Positions 9,255-17,076 of a stretch of 64,000 bases of DNA are shown piece after piece. The position numbers and the translations under genes are program-made. The stretch's first letter is position 1. Each line of letters starts with the position of its first letter. Source of the stretch: Glycomyces paridis (GTDB lineage: Bacteria > Actinomycetota > Actinomycetes > Mycobacteriales > Micromonosporaceae); assembly GCF_004912155.1 (NCBI RefSeq), contig NZ_STGX01000001.1:314728-378727 (forward strand), read 5' to 3'. The notes beneath the pieces are model-generated. The model did no database searches. It worked only from the letters and a program-made list of their open reading frames with translations, and was not told the DNA's origin.

Positions 9255-10085
9255 TTATGCGAGCAGGTCTTCGATAACGCCGTAGCCGCGTGCTCTCGCG
9301 TGGTCGAGGGCGGTGCGGCCGTTGCGGTCGCGGAGGCTAGCGTCGGCGCCCACGTCGAGGAGCATCGCGGTGATCTCCTGGTGAGGTTCGCCGCCGTCGC
9401 CGAGTGCGACCGCTTCGAGGAGGGCGGTCCAGCCGTTGTAGTTGACGCGGTCGATCACGGACTCGATGCCGGTGGTCGCCAGCACCTCCCGCACGTAGTC
9501 GGCGTGCCCGCGCTCCGAAGCCGGATGGAGTGGGCTGCCGCCGCGCCGGTTCGGGACTGTCAGGTCGGGGCCGGCCTCCCAGATGACCCGCATCATCGCG
9601 ACCGAGCCGGTCACGCCGCAGGTCACCCACGGGGTGTCGCCGAGGTCGTCGGTCGCGTCGGGGTCGGCGCCGCGTTCGACGAGGACCGTCGCGGCCTCCA
9701 CCCGGTCGGCGAGCGCCGCGAGCATGAGCGGCCCTCGCCCGTCTTCGTTCCGCGCCTCGATCCGCGCGCCGCGGTCCAGGAGCGCGGTGACCGAGGCGGC
9801 GTCGCCCGCGCCCGCCGCCTCCAGCAGGTCGGCGTCCCACTGCGCGAGCAGTCCTTCGCCCGGCCGCGCCGTCCGCCCGGAGGCGGACGGCGAACGCGAA
9901 CCCCGTTCGCGCGGTTCGGGGTCCGGCGCGCAGGCCGCCAGCGGCCCGGCCGCGAGGCCGAGCCCCGCGGCCAGGACCACCCGGCGCTTGAAGCCCCTGG
10001 TTCCGGACCCGGTGCGCCCGAAACCTCCGCGCTCAAAGCCCGTGCGTCCGAAGCCTCCGCGCCCGGACCCCGTGCGGGCCGCCAC
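9255..10085 (-). CDS. Ankyrin-repeat Tat-lipoprotein
   Basis: 276 residues from a GTG start two bases after the HbpS-like stop. A Gly/Arg-rich N-terminus precedes a twin-arginine/lipobox signal (FKRRVVLAAGLGL, then AGPLAAC), so the protein is probably exported folded and lipidated at Cys. The mature part has four to five ankyrin repeats (for example ARNEDGRGPLMLAALADR and RRGGSPLHPASERGHADYV). Ankyrin repeats bind proteins. Exported ankyrin proteins beside peroxide or heme functions are known in other bacteria (AnkB with KatB in Pseudomonas). Its operon partner is the GlcG/HbpS-like protein, so a shared extracytoplasmic redox role is likely but inferred. The N-terminus has two 30-base DNA repeats at about 10010-10073. 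Confidence 0.8.
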   Translation of the reverse strand: MAARTGSGRGGFGRTGFERGGFGRTGSGTRGFKRRVVLAAGLGLAAGPLAACAPDPEPRERGSRSPSASGRTARPGEGLLAQWDADLLEAAGAGDAASVTALLDRGARIEARNEDGRGPLMLAALADRVEAATVLVERGADPDATDDLGDTPWVTCGVTGSVAMMRVIWEAGPDLTVPNRRGGSPLHPASERGHADYVREVLATTGIESVIDRVNYNGWTALLEAVALGDGGEPHQEITAMLLDVGADASLRDRNGRTALDHARARGYGVIEDLLA

Positions 10086-10087
10086 GA

Positions 10088-10672
10088 CTACCCTTCGAGG
10101 TCTTCGAGCGCGGCGAGACCTGCCAGGGCGATCTCCTCGTCGATGTCGCCCGAAGGGGCGCCGCCGACGCCGATGCCCGCGATCGGGGCGCCGTCGAACA
10201 CGACCGGGACGCCGCCCGCGAGGAACAGCGTGCCGGGGATGTCGGCGATGCTCGGGCCGTTGCCCTTCGCCGCGTTCGTAAGGTCGCTCGTCGCCTGGCC
10301 CCACGACACCGCCGTGTAAGCCTTCGCCTCGGCCGAGTCCGGGCTCTGCGGGCCCGCGCCGTCGCCCTTGACCATCGCGACCGTGTTCCCGTCGCGGTCC
10401 ACGATCGTCACCGTGACGCGCTGGTCGAGCTCGGCCGCCTTCTCCTGGGCCGCGTCGAGCACCGCCATCGCCGCCTCGTGGGTGAGCGAGTTCGAGGCCC
10501 GCACGCCGTCCTCCTGGACCTCGGCGACCGCGATCGCGTCCACCGGTTCGGCCTCGGCCACGGCGGTCGGCGCCGCGTACGCGCTGACGCCGACGATCCC
10601 CCCGACGACGGCGAGACCGGTGACCGCGCCGACGGCGAGGCGCTTGCGGAAAGTGGTGGGCGTGGCGTTCAT
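10088..10672 (-). CDS. Secreted GlcG/HbpS-family heme-binding protein
   Basis: 194 residues with an N-terminal export signal (RKRLAVGAVTGLAVVGGIVG up to AYAAP). The rest is the GlcG/HbpS (DUF336) fold: LTHEAAMAVLDAAQEKAAEL, VTIVDRDGNTVAMVKGDGAG, and a Gly-rich GGVPVVFDGAPIAGIGVGGA end. In Streptomyces reticuli HbpS is an extracellular heme-responsive accessory of the SenS-SenR two-component system. Here the gene is divergent from a NarL-type kinase/regulator pair, matching that arrangement. GlcG-like proteins of unknown function also exist, so heme binding is inferred. Confidence 0.82.
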   Translation of the reverse strand: MNATPTTFRKRLAVGAVTGLAVVGGIVGVSAYAAPTAVAEAEPVDAIAVAEVQEDGVRASNSLTHEAAMAVLDAAQEKAAELDQRVTVTIVDRDGNTVAMVKGDGAGPQSPDSAEAKAYTAVSWGQATSDLTNAAKGNGPSIADIPGTLFLAGGVPVVFDGAPIAGIGVGGAPSGDIDEEIALAGLAALEDLEG

Positions 10673-11235
10673 GTTCGGCTCCTTCGAGTTCGGTCCGGTG
10701 CTCTCACCGGCACGAGGACAAGTCTTCGGCGCGCCGCGCCCCGGCGCATCGAGCCGACGACGGGTCTTCCCGCGCCGCCCGGACGAGGTCCGGCGTCAAC
10801 CGTTCGATTGATGCGACCAGGCCCTGCCGCCGGGCAACCTCGTGAGCAGGCCCGGCAACGGGCCTACCGGCGGCATGCGGGACGGGATTCGGCTCGGGTC
10901 GCGGCCCGCGTCGTGGGCGGCGCACCGGCGGCTGCCGGTCGGCGGTACGGGCGAACGGGCCCTCCGGTCCGGAACGGTCGTTTCGAGTCGTAATACGGAC
11001 CCGTCAAGTCCGGGTTCGGGCTCGGGCGATGATCATCGGTCGCGGGGTCGCGGGGTCGCGGGGTCGCGGGGTCGCGGGGTCGCGGGGTCGCGGGGTCGCG
11101 GGGTCGCGGGGTCGCGGGGGCGCGGGCGCGCTGAGGCGCCGCCGCCATCGACTCGGGCCCGGCCGGTCCGGCGCCCGGGTGAGAAACGGCGAAGCCGCCA
11201 CCGGCACCGCCTACGATTCGGCAGAGGAGGCCACG
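10673..11235. other. Intergenic region between the HbpS-like gene and the sensor kinase
   Basis: 563 bases without a credible gene. It must contain the divergent promoters of the HbpS-like operon and the kinase. The only strong structure is the 8-bp tandem array at 11041-11112. Apparent open frames here are repeat-driven. Confidence 0.6.
11041..11112. repeat. Tandem array of an 8-bp unit (9 copies)
   Basis: CGCGGGGT is repeated nine times without interruption, followed by a degenerate tenth copy. It lies about 120 bases upstream of the histidine-kinase start. A unit not divisible by three, outside any coding region, is a candidate slippage-prone spacer for phase-variable expression. Confidence 0.9.
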
Positions 11236-12699
11236 ATGGGGGAGCGGTCCTGGCTCAACGGGGCGATGCACGCGGGCTTCTTCCTGCTGCTCGCCGCCTC
11301 CGCCGCGCGCGTCGTCGCCCGGCACGAGCTCACCGACCGCCACACCGTCGCCGCCCTCACCGTGGCCGCGATCCTCGCGGCCCTCTACGGCGCAGGCGTG
11401 GCCCTGTGGCACCGGCTCGGCGGCGCCCGGCCCGTCTGGCTCGGACTCGTGCTCGGCGTCTACGTCGCACTCGTCCTCCTCGCGCCCTCCTTCGCGTGGT
11501 GCGCGATCCCCCTGTACTTCCTGTGCCTGCGCCTCCTCCCCGCTGCCGCCACTGTTGCCGCCGCCGCGCTGCTCACCGCCGCCGTCATCGCCGGGCAGTT
11601 GCGCATCGCGAAGGTCGTCGAACCGAGCCTCGTCCTCGCCCCGATCGGCATCGCCGCGATGATCACCGCCGTCTTCTGGGTCCTCCAGCACGAGATCGGC
11701 CAGCGCCAGCGCCTCATCGACGACCTCGTCGCCGCCCGCGACTCCCTCGCCGACTCCCAGCAGCGCGCCGGAGCCCTCGAAGAGCGCGAACGCCTCGCCC
11801 GCGAAATCCACGACACCCTCGCGCAGGGCCTCTCCAGCATCGCCATGCTCCTCCAGGCCGCCGACCGATCCTGGGGCACCGACCGGTCACGCGCGCTCGC
11901 CGCCCAGGCCGCCGCCGTCGCAGACGAGAACCTCGCCGAGGCCCGCCGGTTCGTGCGCGACCTCAGCCCGGCCCGACTCGACGGCCGCACCCTCGCCGAG
12001 GCCCTGCGGCTCCTGTGCGCCGACACCGAGCGCCGCACCGGCCTGCGCACCGCCTTCCGCTCCGTCGGCGAACCGGGCCCCACCGGCGACCGCGCCGACG
12101 CCGCCCTCCTGCGCGTCGCCCAAGGCGCGCTCGCCAATGCCGCCGAGCACGCCGACGCGACCGAAGCGGTCGTCACCCTCTCCCACCTCGGCGACGCGGT
12201 CGCCCTCGACGTCCACGACGACGGCCGCGGCTTCGACCCCGGGACGCCGGAAGCGGCCGGCCCACGGCGTGGCCCGGTGCCCGAGTCGACCGCCCCCGGC
12301 CCGGTACCCGACACCGCTGGAAGCCCCGCCGACGACGCCGTTCCCGCCGACCGCGGCTTCGACCGTCGGACGCCGGAACCGGTCGGCCCCCGGCGCGGCC
12401 CGGCGCCCAAACCGGCCGCTCTCGACTCGGACGGACCCGACACCGCTGGAAGCCCCGCCGACCACGGCTTCGACCCCCAGACACCGGAAGCGGCCCGCCT
12501 CCGGCGTGGCCCGGCATCCGAACCGGCCGCTCTCGGCCCGGTACCCGACGACGCCCCTCCCGCCGACCGCGGCTTCGGCCTTGCCGGGATGCGGGCCCGG
12601 CTCGCGGCAGTAGGCGGCACCCTCACCGTCGAAAGCCACCCCGGCGAAGGCACCACGGTCGCCGCCGCCGTACCGATCCACGCACCCGAGGAGGACTGA
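11236..12699 (+). CDS. NarL-type sensor histidine kinase (SenS-like) with expanded ATP lid
   Basis: 487 residues. About five transmembrane helices (residues 10-155) precede a HisKA_3 dimerisation segment with phospho-acceptor His192 (AREIHDTLAQGLSSIAMLLQ) and a HATPase_c domain with an N box (GALANAAEHADA), a G1 box (DDGRGFD, about 330) and a G2 box (GFGLAGMRARL, 446 on). Between G1 and G2, where relatives have roughly a dozen residues, lie about 114 residues made of three degenerate repeats each starting with GFD (332-373, 374-410, 411-445), rich in Pro, Ala and Arg. The catalytic boxes themselves look intact. The stop overlaps the regulator start (TGATG). With the divergent HbpS-like gene it resembles SenS of the HbpS-SenS-SenR system; orthology is inferred. 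Confidence 0.9.
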   Translation: MGERSWLNGAMHAGFFLLLAASAARVVARHELTDRHTVAALTVAAILAALYGAGVALWHRLGGARPVWLGLVLGVYVALVLLAPSFAWCAIPLYFLCLRLLPAAATVAAAALLTAAVIAGQLRIAKVVEPSLVLAPIGIAAMITAVFWVLQHEIGQRQRLIDDLVAARDSLADSQQRAGALEERERLAREIHDTLAQGLSSIAMLLQAADRSWGTDRSRALAAQAAAVADENLAEARRFVRDLSPARLDGRTLAEALRLLCADTERRTGLRTAFRSVGEPGPTGDRADAALLRVAQGALANAAEHADATEAVVTLSHLGDAVALDVHDDGRGFDPGTPEAAGPRRGPVPESTAPGPVPDTAGSPADDAVPADRGFDRRTPEPVGPRRGPAPKPAALDSDGPDTAGSPADHGFDPQTPEAARLRRGPASEPAALGPVPDDAPPADRGFGLAGMRARLAAVGGTLTVESHPGEGTTVAAAVPIHAPEED

Positions 12700-13319
12700 T
12701 GCGGCTCTACCTGGTGGACGACCACCCCGTAGTCAGAGCGGGCCTCGCCGCCCTCATCGACGGCGAACCCGACATGGAACTCGTGGGCGAGGCCGACAAC
12801 GCCGCCGCCGCACTCCAAGGCGCCCGCGCCGCCCGACCCGAGGTCGTCCTCATGGACCTCCAGCTCGGCGACGGCCCCGACGGCGTCGCCGCCACCGAAG
12901 CCCTCCTCGCCCTGCCCGACCCGCCGCGCGTCCTCGTCCTCACCACCTACGAGACCGACGCCGACATCCACCGCGCCGTCGCGGCCGGCGCCACCGGCTA
13001 CCTGCTCAAAGCCTGCCCGCCCGAGGAGCTGTTCGCCGCCGTCCGCGCCGCCGCGCGCGGCGAGAGCGCCCTCTCCCCGAAGGTCGCCGCCCGCGTCATG
13101 AACCAGGTTCGCACCGGGCGCCCCGCACTCACCGCACGCGAGTCCGAGATCGTCGGCCTGCTCGCCGAAGGCCTGGGCAACAAGCAGATCGCCCAGCGCC
13201 TCTACGTCACCGAAGCCACCGTGAAGACCCACTTGGTGCACATCTTCGCGAAACTCGGCGTCGACAACCGCACCGCCGCGGTCGCCGCCGCCGTCCGCCA
13301 GGGCGTCTTCAGGCGCTGA
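12699..13319 (+). CDS. NarL/FixJ-type response regulator (SenR-like)
   Basis: 206 residues. The receiver domain has acidic Asp7/Asp8, phospho-acceptor Asp53 (VVLMDLQLGD) and the conserved switch Thr/Lys (LTTYE, YLLKA). The C-terminus is a LuxR/GerE HTH (LTARESEIVGLLAEGLGNKQ). It is the cognate partner of the upstream kinase, with a one-base overlap. Its 3' end overlaps the convergent GntR gene by 11 bases. Confidence 0.95.
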   Translation: MRLYLVDDHPVVRAGLAALIDGEPDMELVGEADNAAAALQGARAARPEVVLMDLQLGDGPDGVAATEALLALPDPPRVLVLTTYETDADIHRAVAAGATGYLLKACPPEELFAAVRAAARGESALSPKVAARVMNQVRTGRPALTARESEIVGLLAEGLGNKQIAQRLYVTEATVKTHLVHIFAKLGVDNRTAAVAAAVRQGVFRR

Positions 13320-13989
13320 CGCGCCGCCGCCGCGTCCGCGTCGCCTCCTCCGCGTCCACCGCCGCCACCTGCCAGCGCCGCGCCGCCTCCAAGGTCGGGG
13401 CGCGCCCGTCCTCCAAGTGCGCGAGGGAGATCGCCGCCGCCCGGTCCGCGTCGGCCGCCTCGATCGCCTCCAGGAGCGCTTCGTGCTCGCGGCGCTGGCG
13501 GGCCGGGTCGCGCTCCACCGGGTCGGCGCCGGAGGTGAGGTGGAAGAGCCAGCGCATCCGGGCTTCGAGGGGCTCCATGATCTGGGTGAGGAGCGGATTG
13601 CCGGCGGCGGCGACGAGTTCGCGGTGGAAGTCGGCGTTCGCGTCCACGGGCGCCGCGGTGTCGGAGTCGACGCAGGCGCGCAGGCGCCGCAGCGTCTCGG
13701 GCCCGGCGCCGGCGGCGGCGAGGCGGGCGGCCAGCGGTTCGAGGCCGGCGCGCACGTCGAAGAGGTCGGCGATGTCCTTGGGGGTGGGCACGGTGACGAT
13801 GCTGCCCTGGCCGGGGACGGTCGTGACGAGGCCGTCGCCCGCCAAGCGCTGCAAGGCCTCTCGCAGGGGTATGCGGGAGACCTCGAACTCGGCTGCGAGG
13901 TCGCGTTCGATGAGCCGCTGCCCGGGGCGCAGATCGGCGGTGACGATCCGCTCGCGCAGCTCCCGGTAGACCCGTTCGCCTCTGGTCAT
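13309..13989 (-). CDS. GntR-family (FadR subfamily) transcriptional regulator
   Basis: 226 residues. The N-terminal winged HTH (RGERVYRELRERIVTADLRP and FEVSRIPLREALQRLAGDGL) is followed by an all-helical FCD ligand-binding domain with the metal-binding type pattern (DANADFHRELVAAAGN and REHEALLEAIEAADAD). The ATG at 13989 has AGGAGAG upstream. It is divergent from the amidohydrolase, and two palindromes in between are its probable operators, so it likely represses the amidohydrolase and itself until an acid metabolite binds. Confidence 0.92.
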   Translation of the reverse strand: MTRGERVYRELRERIVTADLRPGQRLIERDLAAEFEVSRIPLREALQRLAGDGLVTTVPGQGSIVTVPTPKDIADLFDVRAGLEPLAARLAAAGAGPETLRRLRACVDSDTAAPVDANADFHRELVAAAGNPLLTQIMEPLEARMRWLFHLTSGADPVERDPARQRREHEALLEAIEAADADRAAAISLAHLEDGRAPTLEAARRWQVAAVDAEEATRTRRRRVSA

Positions 13990-14033
13990 GATCTGTCTCT
14001 CTCCTGGGCCCGGCGGTGGCCGGGCCCGCGTCA

Positions 14034-14063
14034 ACGGTATACCGTCGTGAATAGTGGTATACC
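14034..14063. promoter_or_regulatory. Tandem GntR operator palindromes
   Basis: ACGGTATACCGT (14034-14045) is a perfect palindrome. GGTATACC recurs at 14056-14063 with its centre 20 bases away, two helical turns, on the same DNA face. The pair sits in the 108-base divergent region between the GntR regulator and the amidohydrolase. FadR-type regulators bind such short palindromes; binding itself is inferred. Confidence 0.75.
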
Positions 14064-14097
14064 GCTATGAGCGGGACCTGAGGCGAAAGGATCGAAC

Positions 14098-15276
14098 ATG
14101 ACCGACCTGCTGCTGCGCGACGCCCGGCTCTGGGGCAGCGAAGGGCGCACCGACCTCCTCGTGCGCGACGGACGGATCGCCGAAGTCGCGGACGCGCTCG
14201 ACGCGGAGGGCGCCGCGGTCGAGGACCTCGCCGGCGCCGTCCTCATCCCCGGCCTGGTGGACGCCCACGCCCACGTCGACAAGACCCTCTGGGGCGGCCC
14301 CTGGGTCCCGCGCACCGCCGGGCCCGGCCTCGCCGCCGCCATCGCCTACGGGGCCGAGCGCCGCGCCGAGTTCGGCGTCCCGAACCCCGACTTCATCACC
14401 GCGCTGCTCACCAACATGGTCGTCTCCGGCACCACCCACGCGCGCTCGCACGTCGACGTCGACCCGGGCATCGGCATCGGCGCGGTGCACGCCGTTCGGG
14501 AGGCCGTCGAGCGCCTCGCCGGGCGCATCGACGTCGAGCTGGTCGCCTTCCCGCAGACCGGCATCCTCACCAGCCCCGGCACCGCCGAGCTCATGGACGC
14601 CGCGCTCGCCGCGGGCGTGAAGTCCGTCGGCGGCATCGACCCGGCCGGCTTCGACGGCGACGCCGAGGCCCACCTCGACCTCGTCTTCGCCCTCGCCGAG
14701 AAGCACGGCGCGGAGATCGACATCCACCTCCACGACGGCGGCGACCTCGGCGTGCGCGAGTTCGACCTCATCATCGAGCGCACCCGCGCGCTCGGCTACA
14801 CCGGCAAGGTCGTCATCAGCCACGCCTTCGCGCTCTGCGACGCCGACGAGGCGACCCGCGCCCGCCTCATCGCCGACCTCGCCGAACTGCGGATCGGCCT
14901 GACCTCCGTGGCGCCCAGGCAGATCCTGCCGCTGCGCGAGCTCGACGCCGCCGGGGTCGTCATGGGGATCGGCAACGACGGCGTGCGCGACCTGTGGAGC
15001 CCGTACGGGACCGGCGACCTGCTCCAGCGCACCCAGTGGTTCGCGCGCAACGCCGGCTTCAGCAAGGACGCGGACATCGAACTGGCCCTGGAGGCCGCCA
15101 CGTACGGCGGCGCGAAGCTCCTCGGCCTCGACGGATACGGCCTTGCCGTCGGCGACCGGGCCGACCTCGTCGCCGTCGCCGGCCGCAACCCCTCCGAGGC
15201 GGTCCTGGAGCACCACGAGCGGTCCCTCGTGGTCAAGGACGGCCGCATCGTCGCCCGCGACGGGGCGCTGGTCTAG
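14098..15276 (+). CDS. Amidohydrolase, cytosine-deaminase-like
   Basis: 392 residues. Metal-dependent amidohydrolase fold with DAHAHVDK (HxH plus Asp/Lys), RSHVDVDP, EIDIHLHDGG, VVISHAFAL and a late GNDGVRDLWSPYG, the pattern of the CodA/N-isopropylammelide-type subgroup with a mononuclear metal. The C-terminus returns to the beta-sandwich (GDRADLVAVAGRN). The reaction is deamination or hydrolytic ring/amide cleavage of a small heterocycle or amide; the exact substrate is not evident. Its start has an AGGCGAAAGG-like site. Control by the divergent GntR regulator is likely. It is followed by strong hairpins. Confidence 0.85.
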   Translation: MTDLLLRDARLWGSEGRTDLLVRDGRIAEVADALDAEGAAVEDLAGAVLIPGLVDAHAHVDKTLWGGPWVPRTAGPGLAAAIAYGAERRAEFGVPNPDFITALLTNMVVSGTTHARSHVDVDPGIGIGAVHAVREAVERLAGRIDVELVAFPQTGILTSPGTAELMDAALAAGVKSVGGIDPAGFDGDAEAHLDLVFALAEKHGAEIDIHLHDGGDLGVREFDLIIERTRALGYTGKVVISHAFALCDADEATRARLIADLAELRIGLTSVAPRQILPLRELDAAGVVMGIGNDGVRDLWSPYGTGDLLQRTQWFARNAGFSKDADIELALEAATYGGAKLLGLDGYGLAVGDRADLVAVAGRNPSEAVLEHHERSLVVKDGRIVARDGALV

Positions 15277-15294
15277 GACGGGCATCAAGCGCGA

Positions 15295-15326
15295 TCGAGG
15301 GCCGCGGCGGTCGCCGCGGCCCTCGA
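15295..15326 (+). terminator. Terminator hairpin after the amidohydrolase
   Basis: TCGAGGGCCGCGGCG and its perfect complement (15312-15326) form a 15-pair stem with a minimal loop, 18 bases after the stop. Confidence 0.8.
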
Positions 15327-15349
15327 ACCGTGAGGACCCTCGTCGAGGG

Positions 15350-15386
15350 CGGCGGGGCTCCGGGCCAGGTTGTCGGAGCCCCGCCG
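15350..15386. terminator. Second terminator-like hairpin
   Basis: CGGCGGGGCTCCG pairs with CGGAGCCCCGCCG around an 11-base loop. It lies between convergent genes and could insulate the MerR gene side. Confidence 0.65.
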
Positions 15387-15603
15387 CGGGCCGTCCGCCT
15401 ACCCCACTTCGGCGGACGACCTCCTGGTGATGGCGGCAAAGTCTCTTGTCGAGCAGGCTTGCCCTCTGCCACCGCGCCACCGGGGGTGCGTTGCGATAAG
15501 CGTAGAAGCGCCCAATCGGCTTGCGCAGTCCAAAACCCGACAATTGCAGACATTGTCATTCGTGCATGAGACGAGGCGGGAGCGCTCGGTCACGGGCCCG
15601 CGA

Positions 15604-16278
15604 TCACTCCCCAGTGGATGAGTGACTTTCGGGTTCTTCCGTGTTCCGTTGTCCTCGTTGGAATACCCGCGCCGAAACCTCGACCTGGGCGATGCGGCGC
15701 AGCGCCTCGAAGATCGCATCGCCCAGGACCGTGCCCACGACCATCGCCTCCAGGATCTCGTCGGGCTCGCGCCGGGTCGCGAGGAGCGCGAGGTCGAACT
15801 CCGCCACGATCTCGGCCGCCCGCGCGTACTCCCCGGTCATGTCGACCATGTCGGCCAGCCCGAGCTCGCGCAGGCGCCCGATCGCGTCGGCGAGCGTCCA
15901 CAGGTAGGGGTGGCCCGGCTCGATCGCGTCCCAGCCCCGGCGCCGCACGATCGCGCGCGCGGTCTCGAGGTCCTCCTCCGCGGGCGGCTCGACCGGCACC
16001 CGGTGCTGCGACAGCGCCCGGCTGGCGACCCCCAGCGTGCTGTCGAGGTCGCGGTCGGGCTCCTCGATCTCGGCGAGCACCTCGCGGACCTTCGCGATCG
16101 GCACCGACCCGACCTCCACCATCGCCCGCACCAGCCGCAGGCGCCTGACGTGCTCCTCGCCGTACTCCACCTGGTTGTGGCCCCGGCGCTCGCCGCCGGC
16201 GAGCAGTCCCTCGCGCACGTAGTACTTGATGGTGGCCGCGGGGACCCCGGTCCTCGCGCTGAGCTCGCCGATTCGCAT
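15604..16278 (-). CDS. MerR-family transcriptional regulator
   Basis: 224 residues. The N-terminal MerR HTH (RIGELSARTGVPAATIKYYV, then the NQVEYGEEHVRRLRLVRAMV wing/helix) is followed by a long helical effector-binding domain without the Cys cluster of metal sensors. It is therefore probably a small-molecule or drug-responsive MerR protein. It is divergent from the DUF2306 gene; the palindromic stretch at 16322-16350 is the likely operator/promoter. Confidence 0.92.
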   Translation of the reverse strand: MRIGELSARTGVPAATIKYYVREGLLAGGERRGHNQVEYGEEHVRRLRLVRAMVEVGSVPIAKVREVLAEIEEPDRDLDSTLGVASRALSQHRVPVEPPAEEDLETARAIVRRRGWDAIEPGHPYLWTLADAIGRLRELGLADMVDMTGEYARAAEIVAEFDLALLATRREPDEILEAMVVGTVLGDAIFEALRRIAQVEVSARVFQRGQRNTEEPESHSSTGE

Positions 16279-16321
16279 GGGTCCTTCTTACCCGAAGCGC
16301 GGTTGACCGCCCTCCGAAACA

Positions 16322-16350
16322 AGTGATAGTTTTGCTATCGATAGTGTCAC
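16322..16350. promoter_or_regulatory. Palindromic operator/promoter of the MerR-DUF2306 pair
   Basis: GATAG-ttttg-CTATC (about 16325-16339) overlaps CTATCGATAG and is followed by AGTGTCACT, all in the 89-base divergent spacer. Overlapping dyads next to an A/T-rich promoter fit MerR-type control; this is an inference. Confidence 0.6.
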
Positions 16351-16367
16351 TCACACTTGGAGCACCC

Positions 16368-17063
16368 ATGACCGCCACCCTCGACACCCGCAGGCGCGAC
16401 CGCCGGCGAGGGCGCACCGCCGTCGTCACCGTCGCCGTCCTCAGCGTCGCGATCGTCCTCTACGCCGTGCCCGCCTACCTCGTCCCCGACGTCGACTCCC
16501 GCGTCGGCATCCGCGAAGACGTGCCCTTCCACCTGCCGTTCCTCGTCGTCCACGCCGCCACCGCCGGGATCGCGCTCCTCGTCGGGCCCTTCCAGTTCTT
16601 CGGCTCGATCCGCGCCCGCCACCCCAAGGTCCACCGCACCCTCGGCCGGATCTACCTCCTCGCCGGGGTCCTCCCCGGCAGCCTCTCGGGCATCGTCGTC
16701 GCCTTCCTCACCACCGCCGGGCCGATCCCCATGACCACCTTCGTGGTCCTCGACGTCTTCTGGTTCTGGTCGGCGCTCCTCGCCTACCGGGCGGTGCGCG
16801 CCGGCGACTACGCGCGCCACCGCGAATGGATGCTGCGCAACTTCGCCGCGACCTTCGCGGCCGTCAACCTGCGCGTCTACCTCGGACTGTTCATCGCCGC
16901 GCAGCTGCCGCTCCTCGACGGCCACTACGGCGGCGACTTCGAAGCCCTCTTCGACGTCGCCTACACCGCGGCCGTCGTCTCCTCGATCGTCCTCAACGTC
17001 GCCTTCATGGAAATCTACTTGCGGCGCAAGCGCACCAGGGGCACCCTCGAAGCCACCGGCTGA
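16368..17063 (+). CDS. DUF2306 membrane protein
   Basis: 231 residues with about six transmembrane helices after a short Arg-rich cytoplasmic N-terminus. The family hallmark is LLVGPFQFFGSIRARHPKVH with the following RTLGRIYLLAGV, and a conserved HREWMLRNFA. DUF2306 proteins are related to cytochrome b561-like folds, but function is unknown. The ATG at 16368 fits the membrane topology. It is probably the MerR target and is followed 13 bases later by an acetyltransferase. Confidence 0.88.
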   Translation: MTATLDTRRRDRRRGRTAVVTVAVLSVAIVLYAVPAYLVPDVDSRVGIREDVPFHLPFLVVHAATAGIALLVGPFQFFGSIRARHPKVHRTLGRIYLLAGVLPGSLSGIVVAFLTTAGPIPMTTFVVLDVFWFWSALLAYRAVRAGDYARHREWMLRNFAATFAAVNLRVYLGLFIAAQLPLLDGHYGGDFEALFDVAYTAAVVSSIVLNVAFMEIYLRRKRTRGTLEATG

Positions 17064-17076
17064 ACGAGGGAACCGC

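Larger units (their letters stand above)
15277..15603. other. Convergent intergenic region
   Basis: 327 bases between the amidohydrolase and the MerR gene. The left half holds the two hairpins. The right half (15400-15600) is noticeably lower in G+C, with no credible ORF or RNA that I recognise. Confidence 0.6.

Noticed and set aside
11041..11112. CRISPR-like repeat array
   Set aside because: Units are 8 bp with no spacers; the same holds for the 7-bp and 13-bp arrays. No cas gene is present.
10842..11235. Possible coding region upstream of the sensor kinase
   Set aside because: The reading frames are kept open by the octamer array and show no start site or domain.
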